Part shown: positions 52,266-63,725 of the stretch, one piece after another | How the letters are laid out: each line of letters begins with the position of its first letter | Numbering within the stretch: position 1 is the stretch's first letter | Assembly: GCA_963682055.1 (NCBI GenBank) | Contig: OY821746.1 | Coordinates: forward strand, 23,068,481 to 23,132,480 | Length of the DNA: 64,000 nt | Source of the DNA: Primula veris | Taxonomy: Eukaryota; Streptophyta; Magnoliopsida; Ericales; Primulaceae | Reading direction: 5' to 3' | The notes under the pieces: model-generated | What the model was told of the DNA's origin: nothing | Seen by the model: only the letters and a program-made list of their open reading frames with translations | Database searches by the model: none | Program-made: the position numbers and the translations under genes

Positions 52266-53343
52266 AGAGACACATATATTGTCCGAAATGCATTATATAA
52301 ATGTAATTGTACTAGAAAGGATATAAATCTTTGGTCCATATGCTTCAACCAGACAAAAAGATAAAAACAATCTTTTTACTAACAAAGAGTTTTTTTTTCT
52401 CTCTCGAAACTAGTTAAATTCGTTACCACCCATTATTATTGTTAAAAGAAATTAGACTCAAGGCTGATCAAAGTATTTTTTTTAAAGAGTAATGCTATAC
52501 ATATATAGAATTTCTTTGATAGTTGGTTCTAAGGGGGATAAAAGCAGAATTTCTATGGTTGCATTTTTTAAGCAAATAAGCTGCAATCCTTTGAAGAAGC
52601 TGGGTTCATTCAGCCTAACCTTCTAGCATTTTTAGGCCAGAAAAACAGAAGAAAAAAAAACTCTTCTTCTAATATGATCAGCAAATACAACCCGGCTAGC
52701 ACACAAAAAAACACATCTTAAAGGCTGCAATGAACAATGCTTAAGTAAAAAAGCTTCTAGCTTTTTCATAAAATGCAGCACATGAAAAAAGATAAAATAA
52801 AAATAAATTACATAGAGTTCGAAAGATCCTATCAAACAAGCCAGTACTGTTGTGTTCATGATCTAGTTAGCGACCGTAATCCAATCATTTGAAATAATGA
52901 CTTTTTTGACTCAAAATTACAGAACATCCACCCAAAATTGCAGAAAATACACAGATACATTTATGTATAGCTTGCAGGATTCTTTTTGAACAAAGACTGA
53001 AAATGACTGAAAACAAAACACAAAAAGTATCCCAAAGAGGTAAGCACAACCACGTAGAAATAAAAAAAGGTCAGAATCAAAGTACCAGTACATACACCTA
53101 AAAGTGGAGAAATCACATACATTTTCAAGTTGAGCTAGCATTTTTCTTATTTAAACAGAGTAAATTAGCTGAAGGAAAAAAACACTATTTTAGAAAAAAG
53201 GTAAGCCCAACTACCAGATAAAATTAGATGCATAACATGGTCACACTAAGCAAAGGGTTATATCACCTAGATACAAAATATGTAATTATAAAACAGTAAG
53301 ACGGTAAAAATGATGGAAATAAAACAAAAACCTGATTTTGACA

Positions 53344-54639
53344 TTAGAAGAAGCCCAAGCTGCGCATAAGTGTTCCGCCGTTAGAACCCGCAATAACTAA
53401 TTTTCTCATATGCTCTTCCTGTACAACCCTTTTATCCTCATTTGCGCAATCCCATTCGTTCTTCTTCACCCCAACACTTTTACCTTTACCCAACAAAACA
53501 AGACTCTCCACATACTCATCAATGAAGAAACTGCCTCTAGTCCCACGCACTCTCATACTTATAAACTCCTTGTTCTCACAATTGTAAGTAAACAACTCTC
53601 CGTGCGAATCACACAACATTAGCTCACCCTCTCTCTTCAAGCCCAACACCTTCCCAACCCCCCTCTCTAAGCTCACCTTATACAACTCAGTCCACGAGCT
53701 AACATCACCGTAATCCCTCATCACCCAAACACTACAACTGGTCTCAACATCACCCACAGCGAAAACATCCCTATAAAATTCGTTGTAACTGAGCAACGAA
53801 AACAACCCTCTTAGCACCACAACATTCAAGCTCATAGGCGGCTTATGTGATAAAGGCTCGGGCACACCCAACTCACCACCAAACCTCTCACTCTCCAAAT
53901 CAAACCTCGTAATCATGTTGACACACAGCTCGTCCTCTCCATACTTATCTTTCTTGTTACTCAGTTTATAAGAAACCCAATGAACAACACTTCCCACAAC
54001 AGCCTGAGACCAGAAATGCTCGGGTATGAAAGACTCAAGCTTTTTCACAAATTTACGATTAACAACTTTCCACACGTTAGACAAGAGGGAAAATACCTCG
54101 ACGAGAGGGGGAAGCGCCACATCAGGGATACGCCCGCCTTTATTAATGTACGCCACCCTAACGACCTTGTAGTCATTCGTCTTGGCGACAAACCCAAACC
54201 CGAGAGCAAACATGTAAGGAACAGTGGTGAATTTAGGAACAGGGGTAACGACAGCGCGTCTGATAGAAGGGTTCCAAAGCACAACAGGCGTGTCTTTGTA
54301 CCCGAAGAGGTCATCGGAGAGACACAATACACCGTTACACGACCCCACTACATGGAAGTAGAACTCGGACTTGTCGTTGAATGGGAAACCGATCCTTATA
54401 GGGGGTGTTTTGTTTTCCTCATCGATAGGATAGAGATTGTAGAGCTCTTTGCTGATGGGTTTGGAGTAGTGGCGAACAAGACGGGTTTTGGGAGAGAGGG
54501 AGAGGTGTTTGGAAGTGAAGTTAGGGTTTGAGATGAGCGTGCGCCATTTCTTACACACGCATCTGCATCTCAGAATCGACTTCACCGGAACCCTTGCGAG
54601 AATCTCCGTCAACAAATCTGGAGGTACGAAATCGGACAT
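53344..54639 (-). CDS. F-box protein with F-box-associated (FBA) domain
   Basis: Intronless gene for a 431-residue substrate receptor of SCF ubiquitin ligases, of the large plant F-box/kelch-like family. The start is the ATG at 54639, the first in frame; the frame stays open upstream but without ATG. Residues about 3-45 form the F-box (PPDLLTEILARVPVKSILRC, then CKKWRTLISNPNF), which should bind SKP1. Residues about 90-330 match the FBA type 1 region: GSCNGVLCL, LWNPSIRRAV, ALGFGF, NDYKVVRV, VEVFSL and VVGSVVHWV are the usual beta-propeller-like landmarks. The length is normal for the family. The substrate is unknown. The minus-strand TGA stop is followed by the long-repeat array. A short direct repeat, GAGTGAGTGTGCACCGAA, is present twice just upstream of the ATG. 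Confidence 0.95.
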   Translation of the reverse strand: MSDFVPPDLLTEILARVPVKSILRCRCVCKKWRTLISNPNFTSKHLSLSPKTRLVRHYSKPISKELYNLYPIDEENKTPPIRIGFPFNDKSEFYFHVVGSCNGVLCLSDDLFGYKDTPVVLWNPSIRRAVVTPVPKFTTVPYMFALGFGFVAKTNDYKVVRVAYINKGGRIPDVALPPLVEVFSLLSNVWKVVNRKFVKKLESFIPEHFWSQAVVGSVVHWVSYKLSNKKDKYGEDELCVNMITRFDLESERFGGELGVPEPLSHKPPMSLNVVVLRGLFSLLSYNEFYRDVFAVGDVETSCSVWVMRDYGDVSSWTELYKVSLERGVGKVLGLKREGELMLCDSHGELFTYNCENKEFISMRVRGTRGSFFIDEYVESLVLLGKGKSVGVKKNEWDCANEDKRVVQEEHMRKLVIAGSNGGTLMRSLGFF

Positions 54640-55634
54640 TTTGGATTTGTAGTAAGAGTGAGTGTGCACCGAAGAGTGAGTGTGCACCGAAGAATTACGA
54701 TTTATAATTTGGATTTACGATGTTGACGTGAGAACGTGTTTTTTGCAAAAAGAGAACGTGTCGAAAAATACAGCGATAAAACCCTAAATCCTTTTTGGTG
54801 AGTAAAAAGAGAAATGTTTGTTTGGTTTACTAGCTTTTTTTTAGTTGTTTTTTGTTTTGTTTTGTTTTGTTTTGTTGTATAGCTTTTTTGCTTTTAAATA
54901 AGGTAGAATTTGGATGAAAAAAACTAAAAAATGTCTCAAATATAGAGAATCCAGAATTGTGATGGGTAAAACTTATTAAAAATAGAATAGAAGTTATCTA
55001 ATAAAAGTAGTGTGTATAGCAAAACGTGGGATAATGATGAATTGGTAAAATTAAGCTATAATTCAAATTTAATTCAAAAAGTTAAGGTTGTGTAAAACAC
55101 TACCCATTTTTTTTTTAACACTCTTTTTCTCACTGCTTTTTGACTAACTTCAAATAAGTGTATTCTAAAAAAATTACTTGTTTGTAGAGTTGATTGAGAG
55201 CCGAAGACATAGTTACATAGACACATTTTTATTTGGAACGGGTTTTGCAGGGAATCATTTAGCATTTTCAAACAATATTTTAGATCTGGTGGAATTTTAT
55301 ACGTTGTACGAATCAAACGTAATTAGTATCCATACTGTATCACTTATATCCCACTTATGATACCATCACAAATATGACACAATATTACTGTACCACTCAA
55401 TTTAGTGGTACGGTAATGGTAATCGATTTTCGATACCATACCATTGTATCATTTGTACCATATTAGCATTTATATAAAATACTCATATTCAAATATAATT
55501 ATTAATATTTTTTAACATTTAAGATACAAAATAAGTTGCAAAAAGTATGATCATTTTTTATAATCTTGTTCAACTATTCATAAATGAAGTAATTTTTTTT
55601 ACTAATAAGATATTTGTCATAACTTTGTGTGTTA
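54640..55634. other. F-box upstream region
   Basis: No gene seen. Contains (TTTTG)n at about 54850-54875 and, from about 55370, ACCATACCATT-like words leading into the duplicated unit below. Confidence 0.5.
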
Positions 55635-55856
55635 TTTTTCGAAATTGCTAATGTACCGTAGCATATCATTACCATACCTCATTTGTGGTATATCGAAAGT
55701 GTGGTATACGAAAGTATGATATGATAATTGTATTAAAATTTAGTGTTTTTCGAAATTGGTAATGTACCGTAGCATACCATTACCATACCTCATTTGTGGT
55801 ATATTGAAAGTGTGGTATACGAAAGTATGATATGATAATTGTATTAAAATTTAATG
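55635..55856. repeat. 111-bp tandem duplication rich in GGTATA words
   Basis: Units 55635-55745 and 55746-55856 differ at only a few positions. Both contain AATGTACCGTAGCATA, ATTACCATACCTCATTTGTG and GTGTGGTATACGAAAGTATG. A short part of a third copy follows. Confidence 0.93.
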
Positions 55857-56289
55857 TAATATACATGTGCTGTATGATAATTGTATTACCAAAACAAAAG
55901 TTTACCAAGGATGAAGCACTTAGTTTGGACAGTTTTATCCAAGGCATAATGATGGACACAATCATAATGCTAACGAGACCAAGACTAACTTAAGCTGTTA
56001 GCTAGACAAGGCCTCAACATCGCAAATTGGAAAAAGAGAGATAAATCAAATCTTCTACTATTTTTGCATGAGAAAATAATGAGATGGGGGAAATTTTATT
56101 CACAAATAGGAGTGGGTCTTTTTGTAAATCGACAAACACCCCAGTGCCCTATTCACGAATAATATCAAGTCCAACAAATAATGAAATAGTTCACTTAGGT
56201 CACACGTCTAAAAAAACATAACAATAACAAAAGTATGGTAAATAACGAAACATAAAATAAATAGTCCGAGACGGACGAACGTCAAGTCG

Positions 56290-56655
56290 CAGCGTGGCCC
56301 GAGTGTTCATCACTCGCCTCCTTTTCAAAATCGAACTTGCACTAAAGGTCCGTCTTTAGCTCCTCCATCAACTCGTTCCCCACTTCCATGCGTGACAAAG
56401 CATCCACTACCAAGTTCTTCATTCCATGCTTATACTCTATTTTATAATTAAACCCCACAAGATTAAAAACCACTTTTGATGTTGGGGCGTCGTGATACAT
56501 TGATCGAGAAAGTGGCGCAAAATACGATGGTCAGTACGGATAGTAAAACTACTCCCAACAAGGTAAATATGTCAAAGTTTCACCGCCTCCAAGATTGCTA
56601 ACATTTCCTTCGTATTATTCGACAATGCTCTCTTACTCCGCCCAAGACCCTTAAC
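56290..56655 (-). pseudogene. Ty3/gypsy RNase H fragment, broken
   Basis: The minus strand keeps the order KEMLAILEAVK, FTIRTDHRIL, DQCITTP and YKIEYKHGMKN...VDALSR, typical of the RNase H domain of Ty3/gypsy polyproteins. It is interrupted by a TGA where the family has tryptophan and by a frameshift before the last segment. No intact flanking domains. Confidence 0.85.
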
Positions 56656-56689
56656 TGAAAGACCCTATGGGCCGCCCCGTTTCGTAATA

Positions 56690-57480
56690 AATCGGCTCGA
56701 ATTTCTAACCCGGACGTGTTGGTATGACAAGAGAAATTTTATGAATTTATTAGGCCAGAAATATGGTTCTAACACCATACAATACATAATTTTCATGCAA
56801 AATGCAAATAACAAAGTGTGATGATGACGAGAAATTTTATGAGTTTGATGGATTGGCTAAGATTTAAGAACCATAAATTTCTCATTGAAAGCTGCAATAA
56901 CAATTTCGGCAATCATCTGACTGATAGAACATAAAAATTAGACCCGAATATTCTATTCGGGTAATAATCAACCCACTTTATAAATGGGTATCCAACGCTT
57001 AAATGGGTCATCACATGCCTTTTATAGGAGAATAAGGTATTACTATCAAAAGCCCAAGCCCACTTAACTAGGGACCCATGTCTGAAAAACCCCCTGAGAT
57101 GGAGACATTTGTCAACATCCTAGAAAACATAGTTGTCTATAAATAGCCAACCACCCCTCCTAGAAAACGACCAGAAAATCTATTCAAAAAATATAGAGAG
57201 AAGTTGAGAAAAGAGAGAAAATAGTCAAAACTTAGCCTAAAAAGAAGCAAGCCGAACAGCGAGAGAGCCGAATATCGAAGAGAAAGAAGAACGACCAATA
57301 TAAGAGATTAAGCAGTCAAATCGAGCACAATGGTAATAAAGAAGTACTAATCCGAGCAAGTGTAACAATCCGAGCAAGTGTAACAATCCGAGCAAGTGTA
57401 ACAATCCGAATAAGTGTAATAATCCGACCAATAATAAAGATCAAGAGATGTCCATTATTTACTGTTGATTTACCATTATT
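56690..57480. other. Possible LTR-like remnant
   Basis: Noncoding sequence with a TATAAATAG box at about 57137 and a purine-rich leader after it, ending in the 18-bp repeats. It might be LTR sequence related to the adjacent gypsy relic, but no matching second LTR is present and the strand does not obviously agree. Confidence 0.3.
57349..57429. repeat. 18-bp tandem repeat, four units
   Basis: Units at 57349, 57367, 57385 and 57403, AATCCGAGCAAGTGTAAC; the fourth has two substitutions plus a changed last base, and a partial fifth begins AATCCGACC. Confidence 0.95.
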
Positions 57481-59240
57481 ATATCGTTAAAAAGCCTAAC
57501 GTGATCGCCAAAAGTTATGGCTTTATCACTGACATTTAAACTTGTCATCCTTATTGCTAAGATTGATCTGTTTAACGCAATGTTTCCAATGGCTTCTACC
57601 AAGAACACGATCCCCCCTACTCATGCTACGTTTTTTGTGGACAAGAGAACCCCTATAAAGGAAAATTAAAATGTAAAATACATGCGTACTATATTCTTTC
57701 TGTATTTATCTGTAGTTGTATGTAGCTTCACGGGAGGTAACTTACCGCCTTATCCCTTGTCACGACTTTAGAGAGGGATATGCGCGTGTATCCAAATTTA
57801 TTTGTCTCTGCATTCAAGGAACCAACTAAAGTGTAAACAGATAGATACTGATACAAACGTATTTAAAAATTTACTTAGTAGCAGACTCTATTAAGTCGTA
57901 ACAACATGGGGGAAAAACATACATACTATACATGTACAGTACTTTCTTTAGTTTTCTATAGGTTGAAACAAACACAGCCTTAACATTCTTGGTCCATCGT
58001 AAAAACAAGCTGCAAAATTGGTAAGAAGACATTATAAACTCTAAAATGCCAATCTTATTATTCGTTACAAAGCGGCATTGAAACAAACTTTATAAATCTA
58101 ACAAGTACAAAAAACACACTATACAATCAACCAAGCAGCAAAATTGGATCATTGACCCACCCTGGCCTAATTTTCGCAACGAAACAAGCGTTAATCTAAC
58201 TAGTCCAACAAATACATATTTATACATCATAATACAAATCAAACAAGCAGTAAGAAAACATGACAAACTCAAAATCCTTAACGCTAACCTTATTATCCAA
58301 ACAAGAGATGTTAGCACTCTGCTGGTTGAGATCGACAATTATATCATGCGACATGTAAGAGCTGCGACTATGATGAGGATTTTAATCATTTGACAACGTT
58401 GAGGAAAAAAAATTGGATGAAAGGAAGGAGGCGAAATTGAGATACGTACGTAGTAAGCCGAGGCCCTTGTCATTAATTAACGTTGTTATAACCTAACTCT
58501 TTAACATGGGTTAAGTAATGTTTAACGGACAAGCAAATCAAAATAAATTGCGATGCTCTTTTAAGTGGTTGACGCTTCTTACCACAGCCTAACATATTAT
58601 GGCTTAAAGTATTTCGGGAAAAAATATAAATTCTCAACTACTAAGGATTAGTTTCTACAGCCTTGGAAAGGCGATGTATCGTGTGTATTCTAGTATGCTG
58701 GCTGGCTATAAAGAATCTAGTAAAACCTAAATATGTTAGTTAAAATGGCCTAAAACTTAAATATGTTTTAGAGCTGACCTAAAACATAAACTATTTTGTG
58801 TATTTGGTATGTGCCTTAATTTTTCCTACTTAGTAAGTATGATGATTGCGGATTTAAGTTTAAGGCACATCACTTACAGCAAAATTTACTGACAAGATAT
58901 ATAATTGATATTAGGCGAGTGTTAATACCCATCGGTTTTGAGAACCATCATATATATGTCATCGTCATACGTCGGCCTCGCCATTTCATTATTTAGGCAT
59001 TACAAATAATATTTTTAATGATTAATTTTTGGTTACCGTTATCATATTTGTATTTCGAAAAAGGAAAACTATTTGTATGAATATGCAACTATGTATATAC
59101 TAAAGGTTTCATTCACAACCTAATCTAATAAGACAGCCACGATGAGGGCCAAACATGCCAGAGAGATTTTATATGAATATTGGATATTGGATTAGGTAAC
59201 CTAAACAAAAAGATATAAACCAAAACCACTTGAAACCTCA
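57480..59240. other. Intergenic, no gene supported
   Basis: A minus-strand frame beginning MSHDIIVDLNQQSAN near 58352 has gene-like composition for about 45 codons but no recognisable domain and no clear splice partner. Otherwise nothing seen. Confidence 0.4.
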
Positions 59241-59241
59241 C

Positions 59242-59247
59242 TATAAG
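59242..59247 (+). promoter_or_regulatory. Possible TATA box of the dirigent gene
   Basis: TATAAG about 55 bp upstream of the start codon. The position leaves only a short 5' leader; this is inference from motif and distance alone. Confidence 0.35.
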
Positions 59248-59300
59248 CAGAATTTTTTTATAATCCAACTGTATCAAAACCATCAGATCACCACGACACA

Positions 59301-59840
59301 ATGCTCCGTACAATCACATTTTGTACGCTGGTCTTCGTAGCCATATTAACGGTTATCCTCTTAGGCTTATTCTCACCGGTAAACAATAAAAACCCTGGGA
59401 AAAGTACCCGCAAGCCTCTTTTTGCTGTTTCCTTATACATACAACAAGCACAAGAACCAAATCTGGGACCGAATCCTGTGATCCAATCAAATACCGAGGC
59501 GCTTGTTTTTCATCGAAAGTTAACCGAGGGACCTGAAAACACGTCAGGACATGTGGGAACAGCCCAAGGGTTTATCATTCCCGCAGAACATTTTCAAAAG
59601 TCGGGGTTTAATATTATATATCTCACTTTCCATACGAATCAATATTCAGGCACACTTAGTGTCGAGGCGAAAATGTTTTCCCATGGAGACGGTGGAAAAT
59701 TGGTGGTGCTTGGTGGGACAGGCTCCTTCGCATTTGCACGTGGTCATGCAATGATTTCAAAAGGGAATGGAGAAAATGATTCATATCATGTGAAGTTGCA
59801 GCTCCAGTATCCTGATAAATCTGAACCAATACCAGGATGA
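59301..59840 (+). CDS. Dirigent-like protein, intronless
   Basis: 179-residue protein of the dirigent family, extracellular beta-barrel proteins of which some steer the stereochemistry of phenoxy radical coupling in lignan and lignin metabolism and others act as cyclases. The N-terminus has a strong hydrophobic segment (about residues 7-25) that should act as signal peptide or anchor. Downstream, VGTAQGFIIPAEH, YLTFHTNQYSGTLSVEA and VVLGGTGSFAFARGHAMI are the usual dirigent strands; the G-G-F-FARG stretch is the most diagnostic. A single exon is normal for the family. The start at 59301 is the only ATG that includes the hydrophobic segment. The usual YMHD-type segment near the N-terminus is not obvious here, so the catalytic role cannot be assigned. 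Confidence 0.88.
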   Translation: MLRTITFCTLVFVAILTVILLGLFSPVNNKNPGKSTRKPLFAVSLYIQQAQEPNLGPNPVIQSNTEALVFHRKLTEGPENTSGHVGTAQGFIIPAEHFQKSGFNIIYLTFHTNQYSGTLSVEAKMFSHGDGGKLVVLGGTGSFAFARGHAMISKGNGENDSYHVKLQLQYPDKSEPIPG

Positions 59841-60127
59841 TAAACAATGAATAATCTGAAATTCGGATGGTGTAATGTTGATTTTCTTTTTGTTCTTATT
59901 CATAACAGTATTTGAGACTAATCATCGTGATAAAGTTGGTCTTGATGATCAAGCCACTTTTCCGAGATACATTAATTGTTAGAGGAAAGGAATTTTGAAT
60001 CTTACATATTATATGAATTGATTTTAATGATGTTTGTCAAGTTTTTTGTTAAGGTGAAAGAACAAGGACTCCCGGAACTGTATAAGCTAAATAAAATGAA
60101 ACTACGTATCCAGTACCCACTATGGAT

Positions 60128-60370
60128 CACTACGCCAAAGTTTGTCTTTAAAGGCAGTTTAAGACCACCTCAAGAAATAGAAAAACACACAAAAATACAA
60201 TAGTTATTTGAAAGGGTTGCAAAATGCTATAAGGCAGTAATGCCGTAATGAACCGCCTCAAAAAGTGAATCCGGGTTTTAACATTTTTAAGGCGGTTTAT
60301 AAGCGCCTCAAATAAGCCCAAAGATTCAAATCATTTGCACTAAAAGAGCCTCAAAAGATTCATTCTAACC
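60128..60370 (+). mobile_element. CACTA (En/Spm) terminus with subterminal repeats
   Basis: Starts with CACTACGCCAAAGTTTGTCT and AAAGGCAGTTTAAGACCACC, close to the usual plant CACTA end. Subterminal motifs GGCGGTTTATAAGCGCCTCA and variants (ACCGCCTCAAAA, GAGCCTCAAAAG) follow to about 60350. The opposite terminus was not found, so the element is truncated or extends unrecognised. Confidence 0.6.
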
Positions 60371-61700
60371 GACTTAAGAGTGTCTTAAAATCCTTAAATT
60401 AACCAATACTAACACAAGAAATACTTTTCGACCGCATAACAATATACGATATAGATTCGTATAAAAATGATAACGTAGCCGATCATAATAATAAGAACAC
60501 GTTATAGTCCACACACAAAATTCATCCACTGAATTCATTGAAAATAACATAAACAACAATAAAATAATGATCGCATAAATCATGTGTGGAAGTGAAAGGA
60601 AATTTTCAATTGGTTTTTTTCCCTTGATCCCTTTGCTTCTTAATAGCTTGTTCCACTGTATGAATATTTACTCGAGTGGTCGGTGAGGCTGAGGTTGAGG
60701 AAGTAACATCACTTTCTATATGCGTTCTACCCAAAATCTAACTCCTAGTCGCATACCTTCTAATTTTTGTTACGCTCTTTTTGATAATTTTAATGCCATA
60801 ACCTTACTTGGTTGAACAAGATTAGGGAGGAGAATAACCATTCTAACCTTCAAAATAATCCAAGGAGTAACACTATCATGAAACCGGTCCATTTATATTT
60901 AAGGTGTATCAATCACTAAAACCTCAACTCATATATATTTTTTTTCTCTTTCAAAAAAAAACAAAAACTCTACTCGTATTAGGGAACCCAAAAATAACTA
61001 TCAATAAATTAATTTATAATAAATCTAAAAAAATCTGATTGATTGACACAACCTAAAAAATGGTGGACCGGATTTATATCTAATTTGGTCTGAACTATCC
61101 TGGACTTGATCTGGCATGGTCTGTTATGCTCTTATCTTTTTTAGTGTTCAAAACCGAGGTAAGCAACAACTAATTGTTGTTTAACTCCATATCATAGTGA
61201 AAGTAAAATGATGTGGGATATATTTTTTGTTGTTGTGGGTCTATACTGAAATCGATGTGGGATATATTTGAGCAAAAGATAAAAGTAAAATGTTAAGATT
61301 GATCTTAAGCTCATTTTACTACTTGGTCTCTAGGGTTGAATATACAGAGAATTTTGTATTGATCTTTGATATGAAGAGAAAAAATGAATATACAGAGAAT
61401 TAGTCGAATGGTAGCTAATGCATTGCAAAATATGGATCCTATGCAATAACGTTAGATATCCTATTATGCAATCACACAGATGTATTCATCTTATTTCAGC
61501 TCCAAATTAGGCTTCTTTGATATTTTTTTTCTTTTGAAAAAAATACGAATATAGGGTACTAATTGAAATTTTGAACAATGTATGGTACAGAAAAACGCAA
61601 CAATACAAGGTATAAAGGTGGATAAATCCCCATATTTTCAGACTATGTAAACGTAACCCTTATTTTTCAGTTTGTTGCATTTTCACTTTTGACACCAATC
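60371..61700. other. Intergenic, no gene recognised
   Basis: A short minus-strand frame around 60640-60830 reads through VNIHTVEQAIKKQRDQ and is lysine/arginine rich; it may be an internal relic of the CACTA element but has no diagnostic motif. Confidence 0.35.
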
Positions 61701-61744
61701 TTCTCATTTTTTTAGAGAGGGAAAGTTCTTCGGCGAATCCATAG

Positions 61745-61816
61745 ATGACGCTCAGATTCTTCCCATCTCCGCCACCTTTCTACTCTTTTCCGTCATCTCT
61801 CGTCACTTACTCGCAG
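61745..61816 (+). CDS. Possible first exon of a gene continuing to the right
   Basis: ATG at 61745 opens 24 codons rich in Phe, Pro and Ser (MTLRFFPSPPPF...TYSQ), resembling the start of an organelle transit peptide, and ends exactly at CAG before a GTTTGT donor at 61817. A pyrimidine-rich leader precedes it. A Copia element begins 329 bp downstream, so any further exons lie beyond it and beyond the window. Weak: based only on composition and one donor site. Confidence 0.3.
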
Positions 61817-62144
61817 GTTTGTTTCTCATTCTACTCTTTTCTCGGAGCTCTGTTCCAATCTTCTACAATTTAGAGATGAAATTATGATTTGAGTTTAATT
61901 CATTCAATTTAGGTATAAGTAGAAGCTTTATACAGTCATCAATGAATCACTTTTGTTTACAACTAAAGGCTTCTATGTGCAAATTTGCTTTTGTACCCTA
62001 ACCTTTTATTTTTTCTCTGTTTAGTACTCTAACGTATCGAAACTCAGACAATCAGTGACCTTCGATATCTTCTTGGATGATAAATAAGATGTTACCAAAA
62101 ATCCCTTGTGTAAAGTAATCTAACCTATACAACAAATTTGTTTT

Positions 62145-62368
62145 TGTTGTAGAATATTATTGGCCATCTTGGGCCTTACTCTATTGGGTCTATCTTGGAC
62201 TTTCCTAACATATGTAACCATACACTCTATTATATAAAGGGGTTATGAGTCTCTTGATGTATATCTATCACTCATTAATAAATAAACACTTTGTCTTGTT
62301 GTCTCTCTCTCTATATTCTCTCCCTATATCTATATACATATATATGTGAGCTAATATGTCACACAAAA
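62145..62368 (+). repeat. 5' LTR of the second Copia element
   Basis: 224 bp, the same length as the LTRs of the first element, with TATATAAAGGGG as the likely TATA region. The terminal dinucleotide is AA instead of CA, which would hinder integration of this copy. Confidence 0.82.
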
Positions 62369-63600
62369 CGTTATTGACACTTTACTCACGGAAACTTAAG
62401 GATATACGCTCGTGAATATTGGAGATTTTGGATAAACGCACGGATATTAGGTATTTATAAACCTTGAGTTTTATCCGGATTTAATTGGATTATTGTTATG
62501 TCGATCTTCACCAAAATAAGAGGAGTATGGTATACAAATATTTTTTCTAGCTCTTACAAATAAATAAATTTGAAACTGCTATGACGATATAGTATAAAAC
62601 TTGCTGCATGTTAGTATATAAACAAGTATGATGTTTTAAACACATGTGTACACTGGAATTTATAGATTGTGCAAGAAAAAAATTTGAGTAATATTAACAA
62701 TAGTATTCAACCGAATGTATAACGAATAATAGAAATCTACATATACGGCTCTGTTTGTAATATTAAAAACTTGATTAAAACTTGGTACGTTGATCTAGGG
62801 CAAACCTGTAAGACCAAATCTGTTACACGTTAAAACAGTAGGACTAGTTTGAATTGCGTTGAAAACTATGGACTATTGTGGATAATACTGAACACTAAAA
62901 TGTAACACACTAGAAATTCTGAACTTACTATGTAATAACGCTTCTTTGTATAAAATTTACATAAACTACACCTCTGCTCCCTGTAGTATATTAGTTATTT
63001 ACATATCAATACATGCGTATATCTAGGTGATATTTGCTCTCATGCATGAATATTTAGAATTGTTCGTGTAATATAGAAATTACCATAAATCAAATCGACT
63101 TACTTGCATGTTGTAGTGTACATTATGAACTACCATGTATAAAACTTACACATATAGCCACAGAATAATAAAAAATATTGAGTAATATCTTGCTTGTGTA
63201 ATTGGTAAATTTATATTGTCCTAATATGTACTGCCATGTCAGTGCTATATTATTTAATCATGCAAGCAGGTAAAATAATCACGGTCATGTGCTATTTTAT
63301 TTACTGCCATGTACACATGTATAATATGGTAATTTGCAAAATTATATATTTTCATATTTAAGTTGGAAAAATTATGAAGTTTCCCCAAATAGGCTCACCT
63401 AGTTGGATACGATGTCTAGGAAAGATATAGGCGGAAGTCGATATCATAATGAAGTCGGGTTTTAAATGGCATTCGTGCCGTCCACCCTCACCGTCTTTCC
63501 TGGTCGTTTTCAAGTAGAGCTACTGAAAAGGGTTGACTAAATAATAATTTCCCCGAGTGTGTTTGTATAGTGATGTTTGTTTTGCCAAATTGGTGTTTCA

Positions 63601-63725
63601 GTATCGACCCGTCGTTCGATCAATGAGAACCGATTCACATGAGAAGCAAAACTATTGTTTTCGAAACTGTCGTTTCGAAAAAACGTTTGTGCAAACCATA
63701 AACATATAAACCAGTCATTTTATAT
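63601..63725 (+). repeat. Conserved hairpins in the second Copia element
   Basis: Three stem-loops match those at 22553-22570, 22491-22515 and 22441-22462 of the first element in reverse order: ATCGA-CCCGTCGT-TCGAT, TTTTCGAAA-CTGTCG-TTTCGAAAA and ATATAAA-CCAGTCA-TTTTATAT. Loops have single changes; stems stay paired. Confidence 0.75.

Larger units (their letters stand above)
44880..53340. repeat. Degenerate long-repeat array 3' of the F-box gene
   Basis: A noncoding block containing several diverged direct copies of the same module. Landmarks recur in order: CAAATGGAAACTAC (about 46827, 48846, 51311), GTGCTTACAATATTGAAGAG (about 46946, 48949, 51415), ACTAAGGTCCAAAAG (about 45446, 47393, 49245, with a variant at 51556), GGCAACAAAAATAAAATTAA (about 45521, 47470, 49322, 51612), CACACTAAGCAAA (about 47531, 49378, 51705, 53242), then GTTTAACCTGAAG (about 46209, 48008, 49827). 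Repeat period is about 1.9-2 kb. It could be an old tandem duplication, or long 3' noncoding sequence of the F-box gene upstream on the minus strand. No open frame of note. Confidence 0.75.

Noticed and set aside
53980..54531. 183-codon open frame on the plus strand
   Set aside because: Entirely antisense to the F-box gene; composition follows the complement of its codons and no domain is recognisable.
57871..58338. Minus-strand frames of 71 and 82 codons
   Set aside because: No domain, no ATG in good context for the longer reading, and no clear splice partners; kept only as a remark.
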